From contig NZ_FOFA01000006.1 of assembly GCF_900110855.1 (NCBI RefSeq), forward strand, positions 232,938 through 296,937: 64,000 nucleotides of DNA. Reading direction: 5' to 3'. Below the pieces are notes generated by a model that saw only the letters and a program-made list of their open reading frames with translations, searched no databases and was not told the origin of the DNA. Origin of the DNA: Microlunatus flavus (GTDB taxonomy: Bacteria; Actinomycetota; Actinomycetes; Propionibacteriales; Propionibacteriaceae). Made by a program: the position numbers and the translations under genes. Positions 8,014 to 16,197 of the stretch are shown in pieces (within the stretch, counting starts at the first letter, position 1; the number at the start of each line of letters is the position of its first letter).

Positions 8014-8963
8014 CGACCTACCCCTCCTCCGCGCGGACGTTCCGCGCGGAGGACCGGGGCACGCCCCCGACCCGGCGCCGGAACGTCTTCTGGCGGATGC
8101 GGCGCAGCTGGAGCGCGTACGCGTTCCTGTCCGTCCCGCTGCTGCTGTTCTCGGTCTTCACGCTGTTCGCGCTGGTCTTCGCCTTCTACCTGACCTTCCA
8201 CGAGTACAACGCCCTCGAGCCGGACACGCCCTTCGTGGGGCTGCGCAACTACTCCGACATGGTCCACGACCAGGCGTTCCGCGGGTCGATCGTCAACACG
8301 TTCTACTTCACCGCGGTGTCGGTGCCGCTGACGATGGTGGTCGGCCTGCTCGTCGCGCTGCTGCTCAACCTCCCGCTGCGCGGCCGCGGCCTGCTGCGCA
8401 CGCTCTACTTCCTGCCCGTCGTGACGCCGTTCGTCGTCGTCGCGATCTTGTGGAAGTGGCTCTACAACGGCGACTTCGGCCTGTTCAACTACTACCTGAT
8501 CAAGACCAACGTCATCGACAAGCCGCTGCTGTTCCTCGCCGACCAGCACCTCGCCATGCCGGCCGTGATCTTGATGAGCATCTGGTCGGGCGTCGGCTTC
8601 TCCATGGTCGTCTACCTGGCCGCGCTGCAGGCGATCCCCGAGGACCTGTACGAGGCGGCCCGCGTCGACGGGGCCAACGGGCTCTCGCGACTGCTCCACA
8701 TCACCGTGCCGATGCTGCGTCCGACCACGCTGTTCCTCGCGGTGATCGGCATCATCGGCGCCTTCCAGGTCTTCACCCAGATCTTCGTCATGACGAGCGG
8801 CGGCCCGGCGGAGAAGACGACCACCGTCGTCTACTTCATCTACCTCGCCGCGTTCAAGTTCTACGAGTTCGGCTACGCCAGCACGCTCTCGTTCGGGCTC
8901 CTGGCCATCCTGCTGGTCTTCACCGTGATCCAGCTGCGCATCTACCGGAAGGGGGACGCGTGA
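8010..8963 (+). CDS. ABC sugar transporter permease (MalF/UgpA type)
   Basis: A 317-residue integral membrane protein with six predicted spans; the first is WSAYAFLSVPLLLFSVFTLF. The cytoplasmic EAA loop is EDLYEAARVDGANGLSRLL, the site that contacts the ATPase. The TTG at 8010 is taken as the start because it overlaps the previous stop by 4 nt (TTGA) and no ATG or GTG fits before the first span. It overlaps the next permease by GTGA, so the two half-transporters are translationally coupled and made in equal amounts. Confidence 0.92.
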   Translation: MTTYPSSARTFRAEDRGTPPTRRRNVFWRMRRSWSAYAFLSVPLLLFSVFTLFALVFAFYLTFHEYNALEPDTPFVGLRNYSDMVHDQAFRGSIVNTFYFTAVSVPLTMVVGLLVALLLNLPLRGRGLLRTLYFLPVVTPFVVVAILWKWLYNGDFGLFNYYLIKTNVIDKPLLFLADQHLAMPAVILMSIWSGVGFSMVVYLAALQAIPEDLYEAARVDGANGLSRLLHITVPMLRPTTLFLAVIGIIGAFQVFTQIFVMTSGGPAEKTTTVVYFIYLAAFKFYEFGYASTLSFGLLAILLVFTVIQLRIYRKGDA

Positions 8964-10012
8964 GCGGCTTCGCGGAACGGGGCCGGCGGCGGACCCCGCA
9001 GGCCGTGCGGCAGGTGACCCCCGGGCCGGACCCGACGTCCGCCGCCGAGCTGGACGCGGTGGCGCCGGACGCCACGGAGGCGGTGCTCCTCGACGCCGAC
9101 GTGACGCAGCCGTCGCGCAAGCGGAAGCGGCGCTCGGTCTGGTACTGGCTCGCCTACGTGGTGCTGGTCCCCTTCGCGATCTTGTTCGTCGCCCCCTTCG
9201 CCTGGTTGATCAGCGCGTCCTTCCAGAACATCGGCGACATCTTCTCGTGGCCGCCGCACTGGATCCCGCAGCACCCGAGCACCTCGGGCTACCAGAAGTT
9301 CCTCGGCATCGGCCCGCTCAAGGGCGACGACAGCCCGCAGGCGTGGCGCTGGTTCCTCAACAGCGCGTTCGTGGCCTGCTCGGTCACGGTGCTGCAGCTG
9401 TTCTTCAACTCCCTGGCGGCCTACGTCTTCGCCAAGCGCGAGTTCCCGGGCAAGAACGTGATCTTCCTGCTCTTCCTCGCCACGATGATGATCCCGGGGC
9501 AGATCACGCTGATCCCCAACTACCTGGTGATCAAGCACATCCCGCTCTTCGGCGGCAACGACATCCTGGGCCAGGGCGGCTCGGGCTGGCTGGACTCCTA
9601 CTGGGGACTGATCATGCCCGGCGTGGTCAGCGCGTTCGGGATCTTCCTGCTGCGCCAGTACATGGTCTCCATCCCCGACGAGCTCCTGGACGCCGCGCGC
9701 ATCGACGGCGCGAACGAGTTCTCGATCTACTTCCGCGTGGTGCTGCCGCTGTGCGGGCCGGCGCTGGCGGCGACCGGCATCTTCACGTTCCAGGGGGCCT
9801 GGGAGGACTTCTTCTGGCCGCTGATCATCGTCAGCAGCCCCGACCACTACACGGCGCCGCTCGGCCTCGCGCTGTTCGTCGTCGAGAAGCGCACGCAGTG
9901 GGACGTGCTGTTCTCGGGCTCGGTGATCGCGACGCTGCCGATGATCATCGTGTTCATCATCTTCCAGCGCCGCTTCATCCAGGGCATCTCGGTCAGCGGG
10001 TTGAAGGGGTGA
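8960..10012 (+). CDS. ABC sugar transporter permease (MalG/UgpE type)
   Basis: A 350-residue membrane protein. It has an unusually long cytoplasmic N-terminus (about 55 residues, acidic and then basic, RKRKRR) before the first membrane span, followed by six spans and the EAA loop DELLDAARIDGANEFSIYF. The start GTG overlaps the previous stop (GTGA), and its own stop overlaps the next gene in the same way. It forms the transmembrane channel with the preceding permease. Confidence 0.92.
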   Translation: MSGFAERGRRRTPQAVRQVTPGPDPTSAAELDAVAPDATEAVLLDADVTQPSRKRKRRSVWYWLAYVVLVPFAILFVAPFAWLISASFQNIGDIFSWPPHWIPQHPSTSGYQKFLGIGPLKGDDSPQAWRWFLNSAFVACSVTVLQLFFNSLAAYVFAKREFPGKNVIFLLFLATMMIPGQITLIPNYLVIKHIPLFGGNDILGQGGSGWLDSYWGLIMPGVVSAFGIFLLRQYMVSIPDELLDAARIDGANEFSIYFRVVLPLCGPALAATGIFTFQGAWEDFFWPLIIVSSPDHYTAPLGLALFVVEKRTQWDVLFSGSVIATLPMIIVFIIFQRRFIQGISVSGLKG

Positions 10013-11211
10013 CCGCGCTCGTCGAGCGCGTCGACGCCGTGGTCGAGGCGTCGGCGGGGGTGCTCCGCCTCGAGCCCGCGTGGGTCGCCCGGTCGTTCCT
10101 GCCTCCGGGCCGCCGCCTCGGGCTGGACGAGGACGCGTACGACGTCGGCCTCCGCGGCGCGATCTGCGAGCGCTGGCTCGCCTCGACGACCCCGGCCGAC
10201 AACGCGGTGCCGCACCCCGACGAGGGGCTGTCGGCGGTCGTCACCCCCGACGGTTCACGGCTGCTGCTGGCCGACCTGGTGCGCGACGCCCCGGCGCTCG
10301 TGCTGGGCGAGGCGTACGCGGCGACGCACCCGGGCGGGCTCGGCCGGCTGGCCAAGATCTTCGACTACGGCGCGCGGCTGCCCTTCCACGTGCACCCTCC
10401 GCAGACGTACGCCGCACGCGTGGGGCGCCACCAGAAGGACGAGGCGTACCACTTCCTGCCCGGGGTCGACCAGGGCGCGCACCCGGAGACGTTCCTCGGC
10501 GTGCAGCCGCGCATCGCCCGTGGACCGCGCGAGGACGCCTTGCTCCCCCACCTGGTGGCGTGGGACTCCGACCGCGTCCTCACCACCAGCCAGGCCTACC
10601 TCCAGGTGCCCGGCGAGGGGTTCATGGTGCCCTCGGGCGTGCTGCACGGCCCCGGCACCGCGCTGACCCTCGAGCTGCAGGAGGACTCCGACGTGCTGTC
10701 GATGTTCCAGGCGCTGAACGCCGGGCGGATCATCGACAAGGACCAGCTGCTCTACAAGGACGTGGCGCCCGACGACCGCGCCGCGCTGGCCGAGCGTGCG
10801 CCGCTCGCCTTCGTCGACTGGGCCCGCAACGGCGACCCCGACCTCTTCGACCGGGCGCACCTCGTGCCGCTGCGCCACCCGGCCTCGAGCGCCGGCGTCC
10901 GGCGTGACTGGGTCTTCTACGGCAGCGCCAGGTTCAGCGGGCAGCGCCTGGTCCTCTCCCCCGGGTCGACGACCACCGTGACCGAGCCCGGCGCCTACAG
11001 CCTGTTCGCCTGGACCGGCAGCGTGAGCTGGGGCGGTGCCGAGCTCGTGGGCGGACGCCCCGGGCAGGACGAGGCGCTCGTGGTGCACGCGACCGCCACG
11101 GCCGGGGTGGAGGTCACCAGCACCGGGACGGAGGAGGCCACGGTCTACCTCTTCTCGGGGCCGGACCTCCACCCCGAGGCCGTGGCGCTGGGGGCGGGGT
11201 GGGCCCGATGA
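10009..11211 (+). CDS. Class I mannose-6-phosphate isomerase-like cupin
   Basis: A 400-residue cytoplasmic protein with the metal site of type I phosphomannose isomerases: H127 and H129 in FHVHPPQT, a downstream glutamate in QKDEAYHF (E145), and a histidine in PSGVLHGPG. Such enzymes interconvert ketose and aldose 6-phosphates; this subfamily is found in actinobacterial sugar operons and its substrate is usually not established. It overlaps its neighbours by GTGA on the left and ATGA on the right, so it is an integral member of the importer operon and probably acts on the imported sugar. Confidence 0.8.
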   Translation: MTALVERVDAVVEASAGVLRLEPAWVARSFLPPGRRLGLDEDAYDVGLRGAICERWLASTTPADNAVPHPDEGLSAVVTPDGSRLLLADLVRDAPALVLGEAYAATHPGGLGRLAKIFDYGARLPFHVHPPQTYAARVGRHQKDEAYHFLPGVDQGAHPETFLGVQPRIARGPREDALLPHLVAWDSDRVLTTSQAYLQVPGEGFMVPSGVLHGPGTALTLELQEDSDVLSMFQALNAGRIIDKDQLLYKDVAPDDRAALAERAPLAFVDWARNGDPDLFDRAHLVPLRHPASSAGVRRDWVFYGSARFSGQRLVLSPGSTTTVTEPGAYSLFAWTGSVSWGGAELVGGRPGQDEALVVHATATAGVEVTSTGTEEATVYLFSGPDLHPEAVALGAGWAR

Positions 11212-12482
11212 GCGCCCCGGTGGACGGCAGCGTCGTGCGGCTCGCGGTCCTCGGAGCGGGGTCGCGCGGCATGACCTACGCGCGCGAGGGGTCGCTGGCG
11301 GGCCGGGCCGTCGTCACCGCGCTCGCCGAGCCGCGGGCCGACCGGCGCGCTGCGGCCGCCGCCGAGCTCGGGGTGGGAGAGCACCGGGCCGTCGCCGACT
11401 GGCGCGACCTGCTCACCCTGCCCGACCTCGACGTCGACGCCGTCGTGGTCGCGACGCCCGACCGGCAGCACACCGAGCCGGCCCTCGCCTTCCTCGAGCG
11501 TGGGCTCCCGCTCCTGCTCGAGAAGCCGATGGCGCCCACCGAGGAGGAGGCGGAGCAGATCGTGGCGGCCGCCGAGCGCGCCGGGGTGATCGTCTGCGTC
11601 GCCCACGTGCTGCGCTACTCCCCGTACACCCAGGTGGTGAAGGAGGTGGTGGGCAGCGGCGCGATCGGCGACGTCGTGAGCGTCGAGCACCTCGAGCCGG
11701 TCGGCTGGTGGCACCAGGCCCACTCCTACGTGCGCGGGAACTGGCGCCGCGAGGACACCTCCAGCCCCATGCTGCTGGCCAAGTGCTGCCACGACGTCGA
11801 CTGGCTGTGCGACGTCGTCGGCCGGCCCGCGCAGCGGGTGTCGTCCTTCGGCAGCCTCACCCACTTCCGCCCGGAGAACCGCCCCGACGGGGCCGGCGAC
11901 CGCTGCCTCTCGTGCGCGGTCGAGCCGGGCTGCCCCTACTCGGCGAAGAAGATCTACCTCGACCACGTCCACGAGGAGGCGGCGCGACGCTGGCCACTGT
12001 CGATCCTCGCGGTGGACGTCACCGAGGAGTCGATCACCCGTGCGCTCGCCGACGGCCCGTACGGACGCTGCGTCTACGCCTGCGACAACGACGTCGTCGA
12101 CCACCAGGTCGTCAACATCGAGTACGCCGGGGGCGTCACGGCCTCGCTCACCATGACGGCGTTCACGCCGATGGGCTTCCGCCGCACGCGCGTCTTCGGC
12201 ACCCGCGGGACGCTCGAGGGCGACGGCTACACCGTCAGCGTCTACGACTTCCTCACCGGGCGCACGACGACGACCCAGGTCGTGGACCCGACCGACCCGC
12301 TGGCCGGCGAGGGCCACCTCGGGGCCGACGCCGCCCTCACGCGGAGCTTCCTCGCTGCGGTGGCCGCCGACGACCCCTCCCTCGTCCTGACCTCGCCGAG
12401 GACGAGCCTGCACACCCACGCGACGGTGTGGGCGGCGGAACGCGCGCGGCTGCGCGGCACCGTGGAGCCCGTGCCGTCGTGA
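11208..12482 (+). CDS. Gfo/Idh/MocA family oxidoreductase with cysteine cluster
   Basis: A 424-residue NAD(P)-dependent dehydrogenase. The Rossmann motif is LAVLGAGSRG (12-21), the EKP lysine is K106 (LLEKPMAPT), and the substrate-side motif AKCCHDVDW (191-199) includes histidine 195. A CLSCAVEPGCPYSAKK insert (C233, C236, C242) resembles a small metal-binding knuckle seen in one subgroup of this family. ATG 11208 overlaps the previous stop (ATGA). It differs from the Gfo/Idh protein at 2216-3283, so the locus has two distinct sugar dehydrogenases. Confidence 0.9.
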   Translation: MSAPVDGSVVRLAVLGAGSRGMTYAREGSLAGRAVVTALAEPRADRRAAAAAELGVGEHRAVADWRDLLTLPDLDVDAVVVATPDRQHTEPALAFLERGLPLLLEKPMAPTEEEAEQIVAAAERAGVIVCVAHVLRYSPYTQVVKEVVGSGAIGDVVSVEHLEPVGWWHQAHSYVRGNWRREDTSSPMLLAKCCHDVDWLCDVVGRPAQRVSSFGSLTHFRPENRPDGAGDRCLSCAVEPGCPYSAKKIYLDHVHEEAARRWPLSILAVDVTEESITRALADGPYGRCVYACDNDVVDHQVVNIEYAGGVTASLTMTAFTPMGFRRTRVFGTRGTLEGDGYTVSVYDFLTGRTTTTQVVDPTDPLAGEGHLGADAALTRSFLAAVAADDPSLVLTSPRTSLHTHATVWAAERARLRGTVEPVPS

Positions 12483-13042
12483 GGGCCGCGCTCGTCGAGA
12501 CGGTCCTGACCTACCGCGACGACGCCCTGCCGGACGCGCTGCGGTGGCAGGCCGGTGCCTTCGTGCGGGCCACCTGGCCCGAGGTCGGCGGCGGCGCCGC
12601 GCGCGACCCCTACCCGCGCGGGCTCGACCCGCTGCACGTCGTCCTGGTGGAGGGCGACCTCCTGCTCGCCTACGCCGGCGTGGTGGCGATGCGCGTCGCC
12701 CACGGAGGCCAGGCGTGGCGGGTGGACGGGCTCGGCCGGGTGTTCACCTTCCCCGGCGCACGGGGGGCCGGGCGCGGCCGGCGCGTCGTCGACGCCGCCT
12801 CCGCGGCGATCGTGCACGGAGGCGCCGACCTCGGGGCCCTGCTCTGCGAACCCGGGCTGCGGCCCTTCTACGCCGGGTCCGGCTGGGGCGCGGTCGAGCC
12901 GGGCGTGCTCATCGACGCCGGCGACGGCACCCCGACCTTCGCGGTCGAGGGTCCGACCATGCTGCTGCCCGTGTCCGCGCGGGCGCAGGAGGCGTGGCGC
13001 TGCTTCCGCGAGGCCCCGCTCCGGGTCCCGTTCGCCTGGTGA
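12479..13042 (+). CDS. GNAT-like acetyltransferase domain protein
   Basis: A 187-residue protein at the end of the importer operon, starting with GTG in a 4-nt GTGA overlap with the dehydrogenase. The middle part has the GNAT pattern: a strand ending in GLGRVFTFPGARGAGRGRRVVDAA, where the R/G-rich loop would hold acetyl-CoA pyrophosphate, then ALLCEPGLRPFYAGSGW, like the C-terminal GNAT motif near the active site of AAC(2')-type proteins. The N-terminal strand (TVLTYRDDALPDALR) also fits. The acceptor is unknown; the context suggests a sugar or amino-sugar derivative. Confidence 0.65.
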   Translation: MRAALVETVLTYRDDALPDALRWQAGAFVRATWPEVGGGAARDPYPRGLDPLHVVLVEGDLLLAYAGVVAMRVAHGGQAWRVDGLGRVFTFPGARGAGRGRRVVDAASAAIVHGGADLGALLCEPGLRPFYAGSGWGAVEPGVLIDAGDGTPTFAVEGPTMLLPVSARAQEAWRCFREAPLRVPFAW

Positions 13043-13066
13043 CGCGCACCCGCAGCGCTCTCTCAC

Positions 13067-13097
13067 CCGGGAGGACGCTCATCCGGGAGGACGCTCA
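13067..13097. repeat. Two-copy 15-bp direct repeat, 16-bp period
   Basis: CCGGGAGGACGCTCA occurs at 13067-13081 and again at 13083-13097. It overlaps the 3' end of the Rieske gene and lies where it converges with the importer operon. It looks like a small local duplication. Confidence 0.6.
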
Positions 13098-13456
13098 CCC
13101 CGGTCCGGCGTGTGCAGCACCACCTGCCCGCCCTCGCACGTCACCCGGAACGTCCGGAGCCCGACCCGGCGGGGCTCGAGCAGCGAGCGGCCGGTCTCCA
13201 GGTCGAACTCCCAGCCGTGCCAGGGGCAGCGCAGCACCCGGTCGTGGCGGCCGTACACGAGCTCACCCGGCGCGGAGGCGACGAGGGTGCCCCCCACCGA
13301 GCCCGCACCCATCGGGGCACCCATGTGCGGGCAGCGGCCGCTGACCGCGAAGAGCTCCTCGCCGACGCTGAGGACGACCACCGGCCGGCCGTCGACGTCG
13401 ACGACGCGGGAGCCCTCGCGGCGGAGCTCCTCGAGCGTTCCGACCGGACGTTCCAC
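13079..13456 (-). CDS. Rieske [2Fe-2S] ferredoxin-like protein
   Basis: A 125-residue cytoplasmic Rieske protein. Both cluster motifs are intact: CPHMGAPMG (C42, H44) and CPWHGWEFD (C77, H80). It is the size of a free-standing Rieske ferredoxin or a small nitrite-reductase-type subunit and would pass electrons to an oxygenase, although no terminal oxygenase lies beside it. GTG 13456 has AGGAG about 11 nt upstream. It diverges from the amidohydrolase gene around a LacI-like operator, so the two are probably co-controlled. Confidence 0.88.
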   Translation of the reverse strand: MERPVGTLEELRREGSRVVDVDGRPVVVLSVGEELFAVSGRCPHMGAPMGAGSVGGTLVASAPGELVYGRHDRVLRCPWHGWEFDLETGRSLLEPRRVGLRTFRVTCEGGQVVLHTPDRGERPPG

Positions 13457-13474
13457 GGGTGCACCTCTCCTGAC

Positions 13475-13488
13475 GCAAAACGATTTGC
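13475..13488. promoter_or_regulatory. LacI-like operator between Rieske and amidohydrolase genes
   Basis: GCAAAACGATTTGC is a 14-bp inverted repeat with one mismatched pair and a central CG. The outer arms differ from the AATCGATT operators at the left, so a different LacI-family protein, possibly encoded outside the window, is expected to bind. Confidence 0.65.
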
Positions 13489-13538
13489 ACGATAGCCTGC
13501 CGGAGAACGACCGGCTCCGCAACGACGAGGAGGACCAG

Positions 13539-14693
13539 GTGACGGTGGACGAGGCTCCAGCCCTTGTCGAGAAGGCTCCCGACCCGGCCGTGCCGTACGG
13601 GCTCGTGGACTGCGACGTCCACCCGCTGATGGCCGAGGGCATGGCCTCCCTGCGTCCGTACCTCTCCGCCGCCGGCGCCCGCCGGCTCGGCCTGGACGGG
13701 CGTCGGTCGCTCGCGGCCGGCGGGTACCGGGAGGCGGTCTCGGTGCCCCGCAACACGCTGTTCGTCAACCAGGCCGGTGTCCTGCGGGCCGACGCCACCT
13801 CCCCCGGCGGCGCGGCTCCCGGCGCCGACCCGGCGCACACGGCCCACCAGCTCCTCGACGGTCTCGGCGTGGACCGCGCCGTGCTCATCGGCGGCGAGGT
13901 CCTCGGCCTGGGCGCGATGCCGGACCCGGACAACGCGGCGCTGATCGCCTCCGCCTACAACGACTGGCTGGCCGCCACCTGGCTGTCCGCGGACCCGCGC
14001 TACCGCGGCACCATCACCGTGGGCGCCCGGGACCCGGAGCAGGCGGCCGCCGAGATCCGACGCTGCGCCGCGGACGAACGGTTCGTCGCCGTGCTGCTGC
14101 CCATGACCGACGTGCTGCTCGGCGAGCGCCACTTCCACCCGATCTACGCCGCGGCCGCCGAGGCCGGGCTGCCGGTCACCGTGCACCCGAACTCCGGGGA
14201 GGGGATCTTCCGCACCTCCCCGTCCTGGGCCGGTGGCTCCCCCACCTACTACGTCGAGTGGCACACCGGCCTCAGCCAGGTCTTCGCGGCCAACCTCGTG
14301 AGCCTGGTCTGCCACGGCGTCTTCGAGCGCTTCCCCACCCTGAAGGTCGTGGTCACCGAGGGCGGGATCGGCTGGCTCCCCGACGTCATGTGGCGCCTGG
14401 ACAAGAACGTGCGCAGCCTGCGCGACGAGGTCCCGTGGCTGCGGCGGCTGCCCAGCGAGTACATCGTCGACCACGTCCGCCTCACCACCCAGCCGATGCC
14501 GGAGCCTGCCCGCCGCGCCCACCTGCACGCCCTGTGCGAGATCGTGCACGCCGAGCGCACGCTCATGTTCAGCTCCGACTACCCGCACTGGGACTTCGAC
14601 GACCCCAAGCACGCGCTGACCACCCTGCCGGCCGGGGTGCGCGACCGGGTCCGCGCCGCCAACGCCGTGGAGACGTACGGACCGCGCCTCTGA
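13539..14693 (+). CDS. Amidohydrolase family 2 (metal-dependent hydrolase/decarboxylase)
   Basis: A 384-residue TIM-barrel protein of the amidohydrolase_2 superfamily, which includes ACMS decarboxylase-like enzymes acting on aromatic or lactone acids. The metal motif DCDVHP (D26, H28) is at the N-terminus, VTVHPNSGEG supplies the next histidine and FSSDYPHWDFDDP the late aspartate, in the family order. AGGAGGA precedes the GTG at 13539 by about 5 nt; the frame is open far upstream but antisense to other genes. It diverges from the Rieske gene, a pairing that suggests degradation of a cyclic acid in which the Rieske protein feeds an oxygenase encoded elsewhere. Confidence 0.88.
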   Translation: MTVDEAPALVEKAPDPAVPYGLVDCDVHPLMAEGMASLRPYLSAAGARRLGLDGRRSLAAGGYREAVSVPRNTLFVNQAGVLRADATSPGGAAPGADPAHTAHQLLDGLGVDRAVLIGGEVLGLGAMPDPDNAALIASAYNDWLAATWLSADPRYRGTITVGARDPEQAAAEIRRCAADERFVAVLLPMTDVLLGERHFHPIYAAAAEAGLPVTVHPNSGEGIFRTSPSWAGGSPTYYVEWHTGLSQVFAANLVSLVCHGVFERFPTLKVVVTEGGIGWLPDVMWRLDKNVRSLRDEVPWLRRLPSEYIVDHVRLTTQPMPEPARRAHLHALCEIVHAERTLMFSSDYPHWDFDDPKHALTTLPAGVRDRVRAANAVETYGPRL

Positions 14694-14709
14694 GCCGAGC
14701 GAGCGCCGG

Positions 14710-14731
14710 CACGGGTGGGGTCGCGCCCGTG
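14710..14731. terminator. Possible stem-loop between convergent genes
   Basis: CACGGG (14710-14715) pairs with CCCGTG (14726-14731) over a 10-nt loop in the 82-nt gap between the convergent amidohydrolase and nucleoside hydrolase genes. There is no T-tract, as is common in high-GC actinobacteria. Confidence 0.35.
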
Positions 14732-14775
14732 GCCCCCTTCGCGACCAGGCGGTGCGCGGGGTCCGGGGTCCGGCG

Positions 14776-15732
14776 CTACAGCCCCGTGATCAGCTGCAGG
14801 AAGTGCTCGGTGAAGGCGTCCACGTCCACCGCGGCGGCCACGCGGGCGTTGGCGGGCGGCGGGTCGGCCGACTCGCGGACGTCGGTGATCATGACCCCGC
14901 GCGCCGGCCCTTCGCCCGTGACGACGTCGAGCGCCACCTCGCGGAGCTCCACCAGGTCGGGGCGCGACACCACGGCCATGGCGAGCGGGTCGTGCATCGC
15001 GCACGAGTCGGCGTCGAGCGCGTTGCCGGGGTTGCGGGCCGCGACGTGGTCGATCCACGCGAGGGTCGACTCGCCGGCGAAGGGCGCGAAGGGCGAGTCC
15101 GCCTCGAGCATCCGCCGGGCGTGCTCGCGGGTCAGGCGCACCTGGAGCGTCACGTCGAGCCCGACCCAGCGCTGCGGCATGCCGGAGCGCAGGACGGCCT
15201 GCGCGGCCTCCGGGTCGACCCAGACGTTGAACTCCCCCGGCAGGTCCCGGGTGGGCATGGTCTGGAAGAAGACGCCGCCCATGATCACGATCTCGCGGAC
15301 GTTCTGCGCCAGCCTCGGCTCCAGGCTGAGCGCGGCCGCGACGTTCGTGAGCGGGCCGATCGCGACGACGGTGATCTCGCCCGGGTTGGCCATCACCAGC
15401 TCGGCGATCGCGGCGGCGGCGTAGCCCGGGGTCGGCGGGGCCACCGTGGCGCGCAGGGCCTCCACGTGGTCGGCGGGACGCCGGACCCCCTGGGGACGCG
15501 TGAGCGCGGCCGCGGCTCCCTTGACCACGGGGACGTCGCCGAGGTCGAGGCGACGGGCGAGCTCGGCGGTGAGGATCGTCGCCGACTCGACGTCGGTGTT
15601 GCCGTTGACCGTGGTGATCAGCTCGAGGGTGATGTCCGGGTCGGCGTGGGCCAGCGCCAGCGCGAAGCCGTCATCGATGTCGGAGCCCGGGGCTCCCATC
15701 GCCAGGTCGGTGTCCAGGATGATGCGCGGCAC
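14776..15732 (-). CDS. Inosine/uridine-preferring nucleoside hydrolase family protein
   Basis: A 318-residue cytoplasmic nucleoside hydrolase, which splits nucleosides into ribose and base using a Ca2+-bound water. The N-terminal DTD (7-9) and later DIDD (18-21) make the calcium site, but they are separated by seven extra residues compared with the usual DTDPGIDD. AIGPLTNVA, FNVWVDPEAA and the histidine in AMHDPLAM complete the family pattern. The ATG at 15732 is the only good start before DTD. It stands alone, convergent with the amidohydrolase. Confidence 0.88.
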   Translation of the reverse strand: MPRIILDTDLAMGAPGSDIDDGFALALAHADPDITLELITTVNGNTDVESATILTAELARRLDLGDVPVVKGAAAALTRPQGVRRPADHVEALRATVAPPTPGYAAAAIAELVMANPGEITVVAIGPLTNVAAALSLEPRLAQNVREIVIMGGVFFQTMPTRDLPGEFNVWVDPEAAQAVLRSGMPQRWVGLDVTLQVRLTREHARRMLEADSPFAPFAGESTLAWIDHVAARNPGNALDADSCAMHDPLAMAVVSRPDLVELREVALDVVTGEGPARGVMITDVRESADPPPANARVAAAVDVDAFTEHFLQLITGL

Positions 15733-16197
15733 GTGAGAGCTCTCTTCGGTCTGCGGTGCGTCGATGCTGACAGGTCCCCGACGAGGGCCACGAGCAGGAT
15801 CCCCGTCGGTCGTGCCTGCCTAGCGCTCGGCCACCCCGTCAGGAGCGCCGGACGATCGTGCGTCGGTGGCGCGAGGCCGCGACAGGCGGTGCCGAGGCCT
15901 CGACCAGACCCCCGCGCGCGCTCTGGCTTCCGTAGGCTGATTCGCCGGGCCTGAGACAAGCTCAGGATGCCGTAGGGGCCGGAGGGCCGTCCAGCACGGC
16001 CTGAGCCGCCCGGCATCTCCTCGGCGCGGCGCAGCGAGAGCCGGTACGCGAGGGGCGACCTGTCCCCTGCCCTCGGGGTGCCCGGCTGGTCCCAGCTCGG
16101 GCCCTCGCAGAGGGAGGCGATCACCTCTCGACCGCTGCCGGAGTCAAGGCTTCGAACTCACGGGCGTGGTCGACGAGCCGGCGGCGGACCTCGACCT
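15733..16197. other. Intergenic stretch with REP-like hairpin
   Basis: No convincing gene lies in these 465 nt between two minus-strand genes. The only structure I see is CCTGAG-ACAAG-CTCAGG at 15950-15966, a perfect 6-bp hairpin beside another GC-rich stretch, of the kind found in dispersed intergenic repeats. The left end should hold the nucleoside hydrolase promoter. Confidence 0.5.

Noticed and set aside
13067..13097. Start of a CRISPR array.
   Set aside because: Only two short repeats with a 1-nt separation and no spacers; no CRISPR array is seen anywhere in the window.
15618..16124. Minus-strand frame extending into the gap before the nucleoside hydrolase.
   Set aside because: No domain, and it overlaps the real gene in another frame.
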